In this document: positions 24,233 through 38,034 of the stretch, piece after piece
Position numbering within the stretch: the first letter of the stretch is position 1
How the letters are laid out: each line of letters begins with the position of its first letter
Source: Citrus sinensis
Taxonomy: Eukaryota > Streptophyta > Magnoliopsida > Sapindales > Rutaceae
NCBI RefSeq assembly: GCF_022201045.2
Contig: NC_068559.1
Span: forward strand, 2,268,501 to 2,332,500
DNA: 64,000 nucleotides
Reading direction: 5' to 3'
The notes under the pieces: generated by a model
Told to the model about the DNA's origin: nothing
The model's input: the letters and a program-made list of their open reading frames with translations, nothing else
Databases searched by the model: none
Program-made: the position numbers and the translations under genes

Positions 24233-24879
24233 GGCATTGAACTGATTTTGAAGATTGGCCGGGTGATTGACAATTATCACCTCTCTTCAGTAGTTGCAGC
24301 ATGTAAAAGATGACATAAGAGATTTGCTGCCTTTCACTCTTCTGCATGACCCTGTGATGGTTGGCGATAGCTGAAATCAAACTAAGGAGTATGACGTGTC
24401 ATTTTTTATCCCTTATTTGGTTCATTTGCGTTGGACCAATTATGTTTTTTATATAAAGATGCTGTTCAGGCAGATTTTGTAACGGTAGAGGATAGTTTAC
24501 TTCTTACAGTAGAGCATGTATTAAAATTTTGACAGCGACATAATTATAAAGGATAATGTATTCTCAAATTGCTATGTAGAGAGTAATAATAACACCAATC
24601 TCCGAGCATATTTCCGAAACTCGAGCATTCTTTCCCCACATAGCCACAAGCCCCAATTGTAATTCTGGTTTATCTCCACCCACAAGCAAAAGAGATAGAG
24701 CTGAGCTTCGAAATGGTTGAGATTCCTGGGCCTCTAACTGCCATTCAAGAAGTTTGCCATGTGTTTTTCACTCAGTCAATGTACAAGTTGTGACAATTAT
24801 GTTCTGAGAGGGAGCTCCTGATTACAGCTGCTATTTGTACTTTTTGAGTTCAATTGCAATACAGGAGAAAACGGGACAA
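24233..24879. other. Intergenic, between convergent gene ends
   Basis: Holds the 3' UTRs of RH17 (+) and of the lung-7TM gene (-). No separate gene or repeat is evident. Confidence 0.5.
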
Positions 24880-27800
24880 TTATACCCTTTTGTCCTCTTC
24901 AAGATCTTCTCCTAGTCCAAACACGTGAGGTTCAATTGCACTTGACACCTTCCTTTCCTTTATATCCACCTTGGTTGCTAAATCTCCAGCCACCATTACT
25001 CCACCACCAGTGAGGGGGATGCCTTCTTCCTCGAGATCATCCCCTGTCTCCTCTGAATATGCGTATCTACACCATCAAGAACCCAATCAACTATCATTTC
25101 TAACAAGAAAATGGAAAACAAATCCTGTAGCAGGCAGCGCTTAAAATTTCTGGAAACATTCATGTTGGCTATCAATTTAGAATCTTAGGTAAGCAATTCT
25201 GTCTTGACAGGATTAAATACAGGCAAAAACATTCAAGCTCCTAAGTTGTATGAAATTCAAAAAATTGATTAGACAATGAGTAGAGTTGATCAGATGGAGA
25301 TTAAGGTTGAAGCGACCTCTTAATCAGCATCCTACTTACATGAATATCAAGTATCAAGTGACTTTCATCTAAAAGCCCAGCAAACAAAATGCAAAGCTTA
25401 TAGCGGCATTCTGTATGAAGAGAGTACTCCAGAATAAATGCAAATTCCATTCATTAAATATCAATCTGCAAAAGAAAAGGTATAAATTCCAAAGAGTACC
25501 TAGTTGGGTTATGTGACGGGGCCCAGAGAATGCATATCACCACCAAGATTATATATGCAAGTAAAGTCCAGAAAGCTGGAATTATCCAAGCTCTTCGCCA
25601 TAGTTCACTCAATGGATCAGCTGCATTAAAGTATAACTGAACAAATACAACTCAGATTTGACTGCAAGTCTAGAACTGAAATCAATTTAGTACAATTTTA
25701 GGGTCACATTAACCAAGAAGAAAATTTAATATGCCATTCAACTTAATTAAGTTAGAAAAGGTAAAATCTAATGAAAATTTAGATCAAGGGCCTTTTGCCA
25801 TGCACACCAAGAATATATTTCAATTTACTTACCATTATACAATTTTCACTGGAAGCAAGATGAAAACAATAATAATAATAGTAAAAATAGCAAGGACTTG
25901 AACAACCTCATAACCGATCCAAGCAACAGAAAGCAGCACTGATACTGCCAGGGAGTTGGTAAACTTCTGATACAGTGCAAATTTGGCCAAGCTCTTCTTA
26001 ATCTGTGTAGAAAGCAGAGGATGGCAGAGTCATTTAAGATGTGCAGACAGCATGCTAGTTATTCATAACCACAATATTTTATTCTTTTCCTTTAACAGAA
26101 GGAAACGAGTAGAAACAATGTCTTAAAATGTGTGCACTTTCAAGGTCATAGAAAGGAGGCATGTGATTGTAACATTACCTGAAGCTTCTCCAATGTCTGG
26201 GACAAAGAAGAAAATATCCAGATAATAAAGCAAGCATCCAATAGAGAAACAGGAAGCACTAGAAGTAGCCTTGCTTTTCCAGTGAAATCATTGATATTCC
26301 CCAAGTGTTCGACAAGCCCGAGTGCTTCTGAGAAAATAAAATATGTTACACCAAGAAGAATTACTTTCATTGTTATTCCACCAAGGGTCGGCCGCACAAC
26401 ACCGTAGCCCATAGAAACCACTAAAAGAAGTAAACGCGAGACGGTCTTCTTGACAGCACTGAAGGTAACTGCCCAAAGCGTGATTCCCATGGGTCTGGTC
26501 CCAGTTGAATTAAAGTTTGCATACTCAAAATACCAGAGAGCCATTTCACACATTCCCAGACCAATCACAGCTGTGATGTGATAGTGTAATTGCATTATAT
26601 CTTTCCAATATTGTACAAACCTGACAAACCAGACAAGACCGAGAACAAGGTAAGCAAAAGACATGAAAGCAGAAAATGTCATCAGTGGTGCCATCTTTCC
26701 AGGAAGATAACCTTCCGTGTTCCTCCAAACTGTCTTCCCACTAATTTGCAAACCCTTGAGTTCTGGATCACAATACATAAAATACAGATAATACATGCCA
26801 GTACTGTTGATCTCAATTGTTTCATGTCCCATACTAGCCTCTTCATTTTGGCCTTCAAAGAAAGTCTGAACCCGTTTTGGCCCATTGAGGTTATACGGGT
26901 CTTGGTGGATAATCACCTCTCCTACCTTGCATGATCCATTCTTGGCAAGTTCTGGAGTGCAGCATATAGCATCAGACTTCAAATAAGAGCCCCCAATCTT
27001 GTCCCTATCTCTAACCTCAACAATTATAGCTTCAACCAATCCAGTCTTTTGCTGCATCTCATTCTTCTTTTCAGCAGACAGTTTTGTTCTTCGGAAATTG
27101 ATGGACTCAAACCTGAAATCACACATGTTATAACAAAGATAGACAACACAAAATGTTCACAGTATCTAAATATAACAAAACAACTATTGCAAGTATGGCT
27201 AGTTTAGGTATGTATTTGCACTAGATCAGGGAAATAACCTGACTAATTTCATCATATTTTCAGCATCTGCTGGAAGAGAATTGACACAAGGATAATAACC
27301 TGTCATTTAAATTGTTTTTCAATTCTTCTACATAGACGCTGGATTAAAAATACTCAGGAATCAGGCAACGATGTGGCAATGTTCCACATGTTTCCACCGT
27401 TTCTTAAGAAATGGATGAATAAAAGGGTTTATCATTTCTAAGAACTCAGGAAACAATCACATAACAGCAGACAATCTATAAGGCCTCTTTACTAATATCC
27501 CAATCATCCTCAGATCTCTTGGGAATATCTCATTTTGCCTTCAGTCAATTACATTCCCAGTTCACTATTACAAAGATTAAGAAATGATTTAACGATGCCT
27601 TGTTACTATTTCTATTTCGGAAAAGGGGGTTGCCAAAGGCAATATTTAGGTGAATCCAACACTGGAAATGCCAATTGTCAGCTAGCTATTTCTAAAAAGT
27701 CTTATGATTAACATCATAAAAAGTCAACAAACCAAGCACAACGAAGCTCATTAAACAAACAATCAATCAATCCAAAATCTCTTTTTACAACAAAACCTCA

Positions 27801-28132
27801 TAGCCACTTTCTCATTTCGACCGTAAAAATTTTCCGGGGAAACAAAGAGATGAAAAAATTTACAAAAAGGCAAAGCACATTCCTTTTTACCTTATAAAGG
27901 ACTTGCCATTGATGGGCTTGTCTTCATTAGAAGTGGGTTTGTCAGCATCAATGCGAGCCTTGGAGGCATAAAGGCCTTCACTGCCGCCATGAAAGAAATA
28001 AGAATTTGAACGATGAATGAAACCTTCGTTATGATATTCATGAACCGAAGCATTTACTTGGCTTATCAAATAACAGCTTAAATACATAACAATTATGCAA
28101 AAGTTGTACCCATTTGGGAATGGATCAGACAT
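24880..28132 (-). CDS. Lung seven-transmembrane (GOST/TMEM87-type) membrane protein, one-base frame break
   Basis: Plant lung-7TM proteins are Golgi or endomembrane seven-helix proteins related to TMEM87/GPR107; exact function is not settled. Exons on the minus strand: 28132-27891, 27112-26179, 26003-25907, 25636-25500, 25066-24880. The N-terminus has a hydrophobic signal segment. An extracytoplasmic domain follows (HEYHNEGFIHRSN, FHGGSEGLY), with Cys pairs (ICCTPELAKNGSC). Seven hydrophobic helices run from APLMTFSAFMSFAYLVLG to the exon 4 helix (FWTLLAYIILVVICILW). The cytosolic tail is acidic. Exon 3 reads correctly only if one T of a four-T run is dropped (25979-25982, AAAA on the plus strand). 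Without that, frame is lost after SLAKF and reaches a stop. With 1596 nt the protein would be 531 residues. This is a true lesion or a sequence error. Confidence 0.85.
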
Positions 28133-29112
28133 GGCGCTGCAGTTTCTACAACGCATTGTGTTTTTTCCTTTTTTTTTTTTTTTTTCCTTCACTGACTTTT
28201 CTGAAGAGTCGGATTTATTTATTTATTTTTCTCTTAAAAGAGAAAGAATAGAAACAGTACAATAGTTCACGTGGTTATATTAAATTATTTTCATAGTCAA
28301 AGAGAATGCTGCCTACTCAATCAATTACGTCTTTCTCTGCTTCGTTTTTCTCCTTTTATTTCAACATTTTCAACTTCACTGTAACCTAAGATAAAACTAT
28401 GAAAGAGACGGCCATACTTAAAGAGTGATGACAAATTTATTTCCCCGATTCACAAGTCTACAAGTGAAAAATCAGAGCTCTTATCATTTCACATAGATTT
28501 TCGAACTTATCCATGCTCAGTAAATTTTCGAACCACGCCTCCATTGGTAAACCTTCATCATACATATAATATTGATATATTAGAGTTGGTTCTACTGGTA
28601 TGCTTCAAGTGGTAAAATATCATGGTAGAAGAGCGTCTAGAATTCCAATCACATCCTTTTAAAATACAAACTTTCTACCTGAAATTATGATTATCTTAGC
28701 TATGGTTAATGCTAATACAAACATGACATACGAATGATCAAACTGTGAATCAGTACAAACGTCTTCCAAAATAGGCTTTGCGCTACTGTAAATGTAATGA
28801 TTTCTACAATCTAAGATTGTAAACACAATCTCGTAGGCAGAAACTTTTCATTGCTATTCTACAAAAATATACGACACGTTCCATCCACGAATGGTTACAA
28901 ACACTATGAATTTGCTCTTTCAAAACACTGAGATAATTGGTTGAAAAGAATGGTATTACAAATAATGACAGAAACTGACCAACACAACTCTGGGTAAGCT
29001 GGACTCATTGTATTTAGATTAGATATCCAGTAACCCAAAATGGAGAAAGCTAAAAATTTACAGCACATTTTGTTTTCGTTTGTTTTGTTCTTTCTTGCGT
29101 ATTTTACATCCC
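28133..29112. other. Intergenic region upstream of the lung-7TM gene
   Basis: Contains the 5' leader of the minus-strand gene (a poly-T run near 28165-28187 and a TTTA microrepeat at 28214-28228). No coding signal or known repeat is recognised. The 3' UTR of the SCY1-like gene probably occupies its right part. Confidence 0.45.
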
Positions 29113-32100
29113 CTAGGATGTCCGGTTTATTCTTTGTGCGCCGAGTTTAGGTACGACAGGTTTGGCTCCTCTGCCTCTACCTGCTGCTAAAGGTTTAGCC
29201 TTGGTTGTGGGTGGAGGAGCGGCGATGGCAGCCCAGGGATCATCATCATCTAGTGCTGCTGCTGGTTTCACATTTAGAGGTTTTGAAGATGTTCTTGGAG
29301 CAGGAGCAGCAATGGAACCCCACAAATCATCATCTTCCTCTTTAGGTACCTTTCCTGTACTTTTTGGTCGTAGGCTTGTAGCTGAGGAAGGGATAAATAA
29401 ATCATTTAATCATCACATTTGAATGAGGTCTTGAATTTCATTTAAGTGCACATATTCACACAAGTACAGCTACATACCTGTTGGTCTTGGCTGCGAAACC
29501 GGTCGTTTTTGAGCTGCTTGGATGTTGGCGAGGACAGGAGATGGCTTAGGCTCTTCAAGAGGTTCAATATCATCCCACCCATCTTTGTCACTGTCATGAT
29601 CTTCATGAAGTCCATTTTCAATTTCTCCCCATCCATCTGTTGAAGTAGGGGATGGTGGTGCCGGACCTGCTGGTTGATCAGCGAAGTCTGTGCCCAAACT
29701 TACATGACGCAGTGGTGCGTTGATTGCATTTTCCATTACTGAAATTACAACAGAAAACCAACATCAGGGATTGATTGAACTGAAGAGTGAATGCATCCAT
29801 ATAAAAAGTGGATCACATATATTGAAGAATCCATTTCATAACCATGATTTCTTATTCAACACCCAGAAGCAGCATTCACAACCCCATCTATGCTCATCGA
29901 AGTCAAGACAAGAAGTTCAATTTTTCCAAATTGACCGACGGATAGAGTCAAATAATCCAACCCAATAACAGTGCTCGCTATAGTCACTTCAGAATAAGTG
30001 AACAACAGTGCCAAATCTCAAAAACTTCCCATTGCATTCTTATGATAACATTCAGTACTCATTATGCAATTTGGCACCCTTAATGCTTTGCACAGACAAA
30101 TTACACAAAATCAGTCTAAGAAATATTTATCAATAGTCCCGCTTACCAGTCTTTCTGATTAGGTGGTGATGATACACACCAGACTCTTTCCCCTTCATTA
30201 AGTAACAATGAAGTATCCTTCAACCATTCAATTCGTCAACATCTAACAACCTTAATTTGGTTGATCATTCTATACAAGCACTTAAATATATAGCTAGTAA
30301 TAGGACACAAGACAAAAAAGAATTATACATGCATTTTGCAATAAACTGAACGCTTTAAACAACAATATTCAGTCTCAAGATGCATACCTGAGCTGGTACT
30401 GGAGGTTGTTGAAGTCAAAGGTGTAATGGAATTTGCAGAAGCAACTGGTGCTTGCTCAGAAGGTTTACCTTTGAGTGTCAAGGAGCTCATGGCCCATCTG
30501 CATGGTAATGATAACTGAGTCAATGCAAACTCAAGGATAAAAAACATGTCAAAACTGCCAAGCGGAACTCCTTGGCAAACAGATAGCATATAACAACCAG
30601 ATTTAAGATTTTCTTGCAACAAAAAAAAAAAATCTTCTAAATCCACCATTTTCCATATCATTGTTCAAAATAAGGTGGAGGCAAGATAAACAATCATACC
30701 TACAAATAAGAGTACACAAAAGAGTCTCACTTCCCCATAATGAAAATTTCGATCACTTACCCAAGTAAACTGGCATTCCCTGGCATTGACGAGATTCCAA
30801 CACTTGAAGCTCCAGTGGCATCTCCTGTATTTGTCTACAATGAAATCATAGAAGATATCAGTATAACAAAATATCAAATAATCAGGTAATCAAACGTCAC
30901 ATGAAAAACAAAGAAAAAATGCAATTAAAAAAAAAGGGCATGCATTTACACCTTTTCATGGTATTGCTTTACAATCTGCAAAAATTGATCCACTGCTTGA
31001 AATGCCTTTGATCTGACATCACTGTTCACAGGAAAGAGCAACCTCATTCATTACACAGCGGTAAACATTTTTTTTGGAAAAAGAGGAAATGTCAAATCAT
31101 CTAAAGAGATATAACCTGTCAGGGTCAATTGTAAGTACAACCACACTTGGAAGAACCCGAGTTGCAACCTCGTTGATGTCATAATAAGAACTGGTGGCAC
31201 ATAAAGCCATAACTCCTGCACAGAGTAAAGTTATACAGGTCAGCAACTTCAATCTTGGAAGCTGAAAGGGTTAATAAACACCTAGAAAGTTGATAAATAT
31301 TTAAAAAACAAAACCGCAGACTTCTTCCAAGTTCAGAGCTCAAAAAAGGATATTTGACTCAAAGCATGAAGAAACTAACCACAACCAAGAACTTTCTGAA
31401 AGGTAGTTTTTCCTTTTCATTTTTTTCAAGTACATTAAAAAAAAAACGAAACCAATTTAAATAAGAAAGAATTTTAGCTAACAAATTCACTTAGACAAGA
31501 ATTATATTCAAACTTCCTTACCAGCTCCTCGGGCAGGAGAGAAAGTATCCCGCAGTGCACGGACTGTAAAAGCATTAATCAAAACTCTCTTCCTTGTCTG
31601 CATTGAACATTCAAACACATCAGTTGATGCTTCAATGAAAGAACAAATATAATCAATCTGTTAATTAATAAAAATAAATAAACCATGGTACTAAATACTA
31701 ACCGCCTCCAATAAAAAATAGAAGTTCAAGATGCTTGAAAAGAAAAAAATGAAAGAGAAAAAGAAGCCACTTGCAGCACTTACCCCTTCATTCAGGTGGC
31801 TTGCAATATTCCCCAGTAATATGGTAGTATTAGTTCTGATTGCAGGCTCCTCATCAACCTGTAAAACTTAAAAATGTTTAAAATTATAAATATGAAAAAA
31901 GAAGTAAATAATTAATTTCAGTTGATAAAGAAAACTAATTTCTAAGTCTAAGAATGTCGGATGATTTCAGGACATCCCCAAAAAAATAAAAAATAAAAGG
32001 AATATCTGATTTTCATTAGAAACCAAATCCAATAGATTTCAATTCTATCAACAAAGTACCTGCAGCTTTGAAAGATATTTCAACAAAGACCCCGATATGG

Positions 32101-35100
32101 TACGTTGAGAAAGCTGCAAAATGTCACAGGAAGACAACATTAGAAAGGACACAGAAACCACAGTTCGTTATCCACCATTACAATTAACTACAGAAAGAAA
32201 CCTTAAGCCTAAAGATGAAATAACCACAAGATAGACTAGATGAATGACCCACAATGTAACACGAGATGGAGAAGCATCAAGCATGTCTGACCCATTATAA
32301 AAGTAGCGCTACATTACAATGTTAATTTCAGGAAGACATCAACTTAACAGAACCAAGATTAACATTTGCTCCTTATGAGGCCAATTATTAAGTTTATGTT
32401 TTGCCATTTATCAATTTAGGGCCATGTCCTCCGAATATCAGCGGCATCGCAAAATTACAGTACCACCTCATCCTTATTTTCTTTATATATACTTGATCTA
32501 TTGCCGCAAAGGCCTCTACTTACTGCTTTGCAAGACCAACCATCTTAGACAGCATTCTATTATCCACACTTCACAATGAGCACCACACCTGGAATTGCTT
32601 AAGTATCTCTTCATATTGTCAATTCTTATATAAGCACTCATCGACTATCCTCATTTTAGCAATAGTCATTGTCACGTCCCCACAAAGCATGACAAGTATT
32701 GTTTTCATCTCCACGCCTTTTCGAATAAATAGATAAGTTATTAAGGATTAGTAAATTAACAATCAAAATAAGCTTACATCGAAAGGCGATACTGGATTAC
32801 AATACAAGCAAAAACTAGGAGAAGATGATTAAGAAATATAATTACCAATGTCTAACTTTAAATGTCAGTGTAAGTTCTCAACATTGACCAGGAAGTCATA
32901 ATATTTTTGCAACATAAATTTCAACATAACCATTATGCACTTTTTTACATAAAAATGTTTGGTTTTCCTCGTCAAGTAATAAAGACACTGCTGCCAATAA
33001 ACTAAGAGACACATACCTTTGGAGCCAGAACAAGCATGGATTTAAGAGTCATTTCACGAAGAAAAGCAGATGTATCAGCGAACCCAGTAGCAACATGAGG
33101 GTACACCTAGTGGAAAATATTCCAAAGTGGAGTTAAGAATTTGTCATCTAGGCATTCATACAAACACTAGTACCATCTAGCATTTGCAAGAATCAAGCAG
33201 ACATAAAAATCATTCTACTATTAGCAACATACTTGCTCATCAACAACTTGCGCAGAAAATGACTCTCCATATTGATCAATATGTTGCAAGAGAGCAACTC
33301 GAATCGCTCGGTCATTGGAGGCAAATAGTTTGATAATAGTTGGCAGTACCTGCAAAATACAAAAAGAAAATAACCCTAGTCAAACAGGAACTGTAAAATA
33401 AATGAATTGAGAATGAAAAAAAAAAGGGGGGATCAAAGACCACAAAAAAGCTGAAGGAGTTTAACCTTGACACTAAATTCTTCAGTCGAAAGCCAAGAAC
33501 CCATTTTCAACAGTGCAGTCAGTGCAGGGGCAGCAGCTGAACCAAATTCAAGGGCAGAAGCTAATAAAGGAAGCAACTGTAAACCAGAAGACAAAATCAT
33601 GACTAGCATGGAAAAGAACCTGTTAAAAATGAAGAAGCAAATAACATTGGAATTTTAAAACCAAACCTTCTTCAGCACAATCTGGCGAGGGAGTTGCTCT
33701 GCTAAATTTGGAAGTTTCCGAAAGAAGGTATCCTTCTCAACGCTGTCTTTCAAATTCAGAATTTCCATAAAATGTATTGTGTCCACCAACTTATTTTGAA
33801 AATATTCTGTCATCCAGAAGTCCCCAACTTTATTAGCACGTAATGAGAAGAATGGCAGAGCAAAATAAGTTTTAGAAACAAATGCAACAATAGTAGAAAT
33901 CCAAAAGACCAAAAGGAGTCATAACAACCTAGAATTTGCTCAATGATAACATTGAGCAATCCGAATATGTCCAAACAATGTAGATAATCTAATGGGATAA
34001 GTCTCTCATAAAGCAATCTGCATACAGTACTCCTAGAAATGCAACACTTTTCAAAGCAACAAGCCAAATATAACCCAGAGTTAAAAGGAAAAACTCACCA
34101 CTATTTTCAATAAGCTTGGATGAATTCAACCTGCGAGAAGGCATAGAACTCAAGAGCCGCTGATAATCTGGAAGCAGAGACTGTGAGACAAGAAATGGGC
34201 AGATCACAAATGAAAATGTATATTCAAATTAATCAATATCTAAACAACCAAGAAATTGTGTGCACAGAAGCACATTCATGAGGAAAAGACACACACAAGA
34301 GAAATCAATCATTTTAAATATACTTTAAGTAGAAAAAGAGAAAGAACTCCGAGATCATACAATCAGTCATAATGGAGTCACCCCAAACAATAAAAGCCAA
34401 ACCTTTGGAATGGAAGCGGTATTTCGCAGCTCCTCCGTTTTGCTCAACCTCATACCAGAGAAGAGTTCATAGATAAGGCAGCCTATCAACTAAAACAAGT
34501 TAGTCATACAAATGATAATATGAAACAAGAGAGCGATCTGAATAGAAAGCTAGCATATTTAAGCACAAGCATGTGAAAATCGTCTACACATAAACAGAAG
34601 CAGTTTAAAGTGGAATTGCATCATGCACATAACCTCCAAACAATGAATTTTCAGTAAACATCAATCTCTTGCATAAAGAAAACCATTTCTTAGGAGAGCA
34701 TATTTTCCCTTTAAAATGTAATATCCTTCTCACAAAACCTTAAGTGAGGAAATATGTTCAAATTGAACGTAACATCATCAAATGTGAACCATCCCAGTTA
34801 GAAAGGTGATAAGGAAAAAAGGAGAAACAGAAAATGCAGTGGAGCATAAAGATACATTGTTATGTTCAAATTGCAAAAGTAGTGATAGAGACTCACCCAA
34901 GCCCCAAGAATCAATGGACCAAGGGGGGGATTTTCTAACTGCAGTCCAATCTGACTTTGCCAACTCCACAGGTTTATATTGAGCTCCAACAAGCCATGCA
35001 TATTGCTGAATGGAAGGGAAAAAGACATTAACTTATGTGAGACACCAAACCCAGCTTTAACTATGGGAAGAACCAGTATGGAATAGAAATCCAGTCAAAA

Positions 35101-37005
35101 TATAAAAGACCTATAAGAGAAAGCTATAATCGATTTTTTTAAAAGAAAACATGATTAGACAAAGAGCTATTGTTGAGAAGAATAAGTTAAACATTTGATT
35201 TCAAAAGGCTCCATAGAGTAATATAATTTAGTTCCTTTATTAGTTATTTGACCTTCTTAGCAAATTCTGGCAATTACATATAAACCTCTTTCTTTCCTTT
35301 AGAACTTATAAACTCAATCAGCATATGAAATGCACGAAAAACCAATTTTTCAATCAAATACAAAAGCTACCAGCATTGGTCCATTGGCAGCTTCATTGTT
35401 CCCATCAAATTCTGACAAAACATCAAAAGCATGCAGCTTCCAGTCCAAAGTTTGTGTGACAACAACACTGGACAGGCAAACATTACCATGAACCTGTAGA
35501 ACCAACATAGTCAAAAAGTGAAATGGCAAACTAAGGAAAGAGAAAAGAAGGGAGGGGTAGGCAGGGAGAAGCTCATAATTAATGTCACATGAGAACTTCC
35601 CACAAGTTTTAGCCAGATCCATTATGCAAGAGTGAAAAAAAAAAAATCACTACTACAATGATTCATTGATAATGCAAATTCACAAGAACAAAGTGAATAA
35701 TTTCTGTAATAGAATTATCCCACTGTGTACTTGCATAGCATATTCCAATAAACAGCACATATAATGAAAATGAATCTCAGCCCTTTCCTTTCTGAAGTTA
35801 AATAATAATTCAAAAAAATACATAAATTAAAACTCTAATAAATATTAATGGACGATACTTACAAGTTTACAATCATTATTCAGGAAGCTCACAGCTTTAG
35901 CTATCTGGTTCAGCCCCCATGCATAATACTCATCTCTGCCACATGTCACAAGTCAAAACAAACCAAATATCACAAACTCATTGACACACGGACATTTTGA
36001 ATGGCCAACACTATCCCACACCCCATGTAAATTGTCACATACATCCATAACAGCAGACACAGTGTGTCCAAGACCAAACCAAAAATCCATTAAAAGAAAG
36101 AGATGAAGAAAATGAAATCAACAAGAAGAAAAAGTGAGTGTTTACAAAGTACTCAAACTGTTGTGCTTTCGAAATTAAGCAAAGTTACAAACATGTCCAG
36201 AGTAAATTTAAGTTGCAAATGAAGTGAGATGTAAAATAGTGTCAAAACAAATAATATTGAGCGACAGAGCCCCTAAAATGAGTTTGAACCCTAATAACCT
36301 TATATGCATGAGTACGTGCCAACACAAGTGCTTAACACGCTGATTCTACACTAAAGGATGCAATGTAGCATTATTGGAGAATCAAAACTGAGCAAAAAGA
36401 TCACAAGACTAGGGCTTTGTACCTTTGCGAACCTTCAAGACCTAATTCCTTGATCTTTTCGGACAAAGGCATAACAGGCTCAGTAACAATATAGATAGTG
36501 ATCTTCGTACTCGTAGCGTCAATATTTTCAACCTCAGTACTGTGAAGAAACGCCAGAATATTCGGATGCCTAACCTGAAAATAAATTCAATCCAATTCGA
36601 ATAACTGCTTAATTCTCACAAACTAAATACACACACTAATGAACAAAGTTTCCATACAGTGCGTAGACGCTTGACGCCATTCCGTGCAGCTGCCAAGTGT
36701 CCATCCTGAGCGTTGGTTCCAGAGATGGAAAATATAGAGACTGGAGATCCATCATCCTAATTGATCGATTGATTGAGAGTGAATTAGATAGAATTTTGAT
36801 GAATCGTGACTGATTGATTTGACTGATGAAGTCGAAGTGAAATATAATTAAAATTAAATGAAAATGAAAATTGAATTACCTTGGAGGTGCCTTGGAAGTG
36901 GGACCAGGAGCCCCAAGCGGAGGGGTAAGGGTCGCCGATGTTGTAAGGCAGATCCTTGACGCCCGCACCAGATCCGCCCACCACTCCTTTCAAGAATTTG
37001 AACAT
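29113..37005 (-). CDS. SCY1-like (SCYL1-type) pseudokinase with HEAT repeats
   Basis: SCY1-like proteins are inactive kinases acting in COPI/Golgi traffic and, in the SCYL1/Cex1 group, cytoplasmic tRNA export; the Arabidopsis counterpart is At2g40730. I read 21 exons from ATG 37005 to stop at 29113-29115, totalling 797 codons (796 residues). The first exon is 36880-37005 and the last 29113-29381; all introns are GT-AG. The N-terminus is MFKFLKGVVGGSG. The kinase-like domain (about residues 20-290) lacks the catalytic HRD (it has LVHGNVCLSS) and DFG (HAFDVLSE) but keeps the DSWGLG helix region. HEAT-like repeats span about 330-590 (VLPTIIKLF, VDEEPAIRTNTTILLGNIA, RALRDTFSPARGAGVMAL). The tail has Trp-acidic motifs (DKDGWDDIEP, DDDLWGSIAAP, DDDDPWAAIAAP) and an RGRG patch. 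Confidence 0.94.
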
Positions 37006-37412
37006 TTTCCTTTTATTTTTATTTTTGGTTTGATCGTTTTGTAATCAAATTACAAAACAAAAACAGAAAAAAGAGACGATCTGGATAGAGAGATGGAGGG
37101 AAAAAGAGATATGAGATCTGTGTAAGACAGTAGGAGACCGAAATTGAAAACGAAGAGTAAATTGCCAATGGGGTGGGTTTCATCCTGTGCTACGCAGACG
37201 GCGAAAGTTTGTTGTTCTTCGAATCATCAAAGCCTTTAGCTGAGAGTTCGTTAAGCTGGATTTTGGCCCGTACGCTTTGTCTGAATGTACTTAGTGCACC
37301 GCGTCTGATTAAGAGCCCATATATCTTTAATTGATAATCTAACTGTATACACCCCTGCAAATCAAAGTACACCGACATCAAGAATTCGAGAGATGCTAAG
37401 AGTATCCAAAAG

Positions 37413-38024
37413 GGGTAATTTTTAAAAACCTCCCCTGAGGCTTGGGTTTGTTGCAAATAGATGGCGAGAATTGGTTTATTTGTAAAAAATCTCCTACCAT
37501 CAGTTAATTTTAACATTGACCGTTAGTTGACCATGCAAAGATAATATTACCCTTAACAATAGTTTGTAAACGAAAATAATTAAAAAAAACCAAAATTATT
37601 GGTGCGAAAAGCACAAATCCTATTTTTTGACAATTTTATCCTTGTCAATTCCAAAAATTTACAATATCATAGGTAAAGATTATGACTATTTCATTTTTAA
37701 ATTTTTAATTTTATCTTTCTTGTAGGAATTTTAAGGAAATATCAATAATTTAAAGATGATTTTTTAATTTTTTAATTTTAATTTTTTTATAGGAACTTTA
37801 AGAAAATATCAATAATTTAAAAAGGGTAAAATAGCTAATAATTTTGGTTTTTTTTAGTTATTTTCGTTTATAAACTATTGTTAAGGGTAATATTGTCTTT
37901 GCACGGTCAACTAACGGTCAATGTTAAAATTAACTGACGGTAGAGGGTTTTTTACAAATAAATCAATTATCGCCATCTACTTGCAACAAGCCCAAATCTC
38001 AGGGGAGGTTTTTAAAAATTACCC
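37413..38024. mobile_element. MITE with ~190-bp terminal inverted repeats (Mutator-like)
   Basis: Starts GGGTAATTTTTAAAAACC and ends with its inverse. The two arms (37413-~37605 and ~37830-38024) are near-complementary over roughly 190 bp. It is flanked by a perfect 10-bp duplication TATCCAAAAG (37403-37412 and 38025-38034). Long arms and a 9-11 bp target duplication fit non-autonomous Mutator-like elements. It lies about 400 bp upstream of the SCY1-like start codon. No ORF. Confidence 0.88.
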
Positions 38025-38034
38025 TATCCAAAAG

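Noticed and set aside
26590..26934. 114-residue plus-strand ORF
   Set aside because: Antisense shadow of the large lung-7TM exon.
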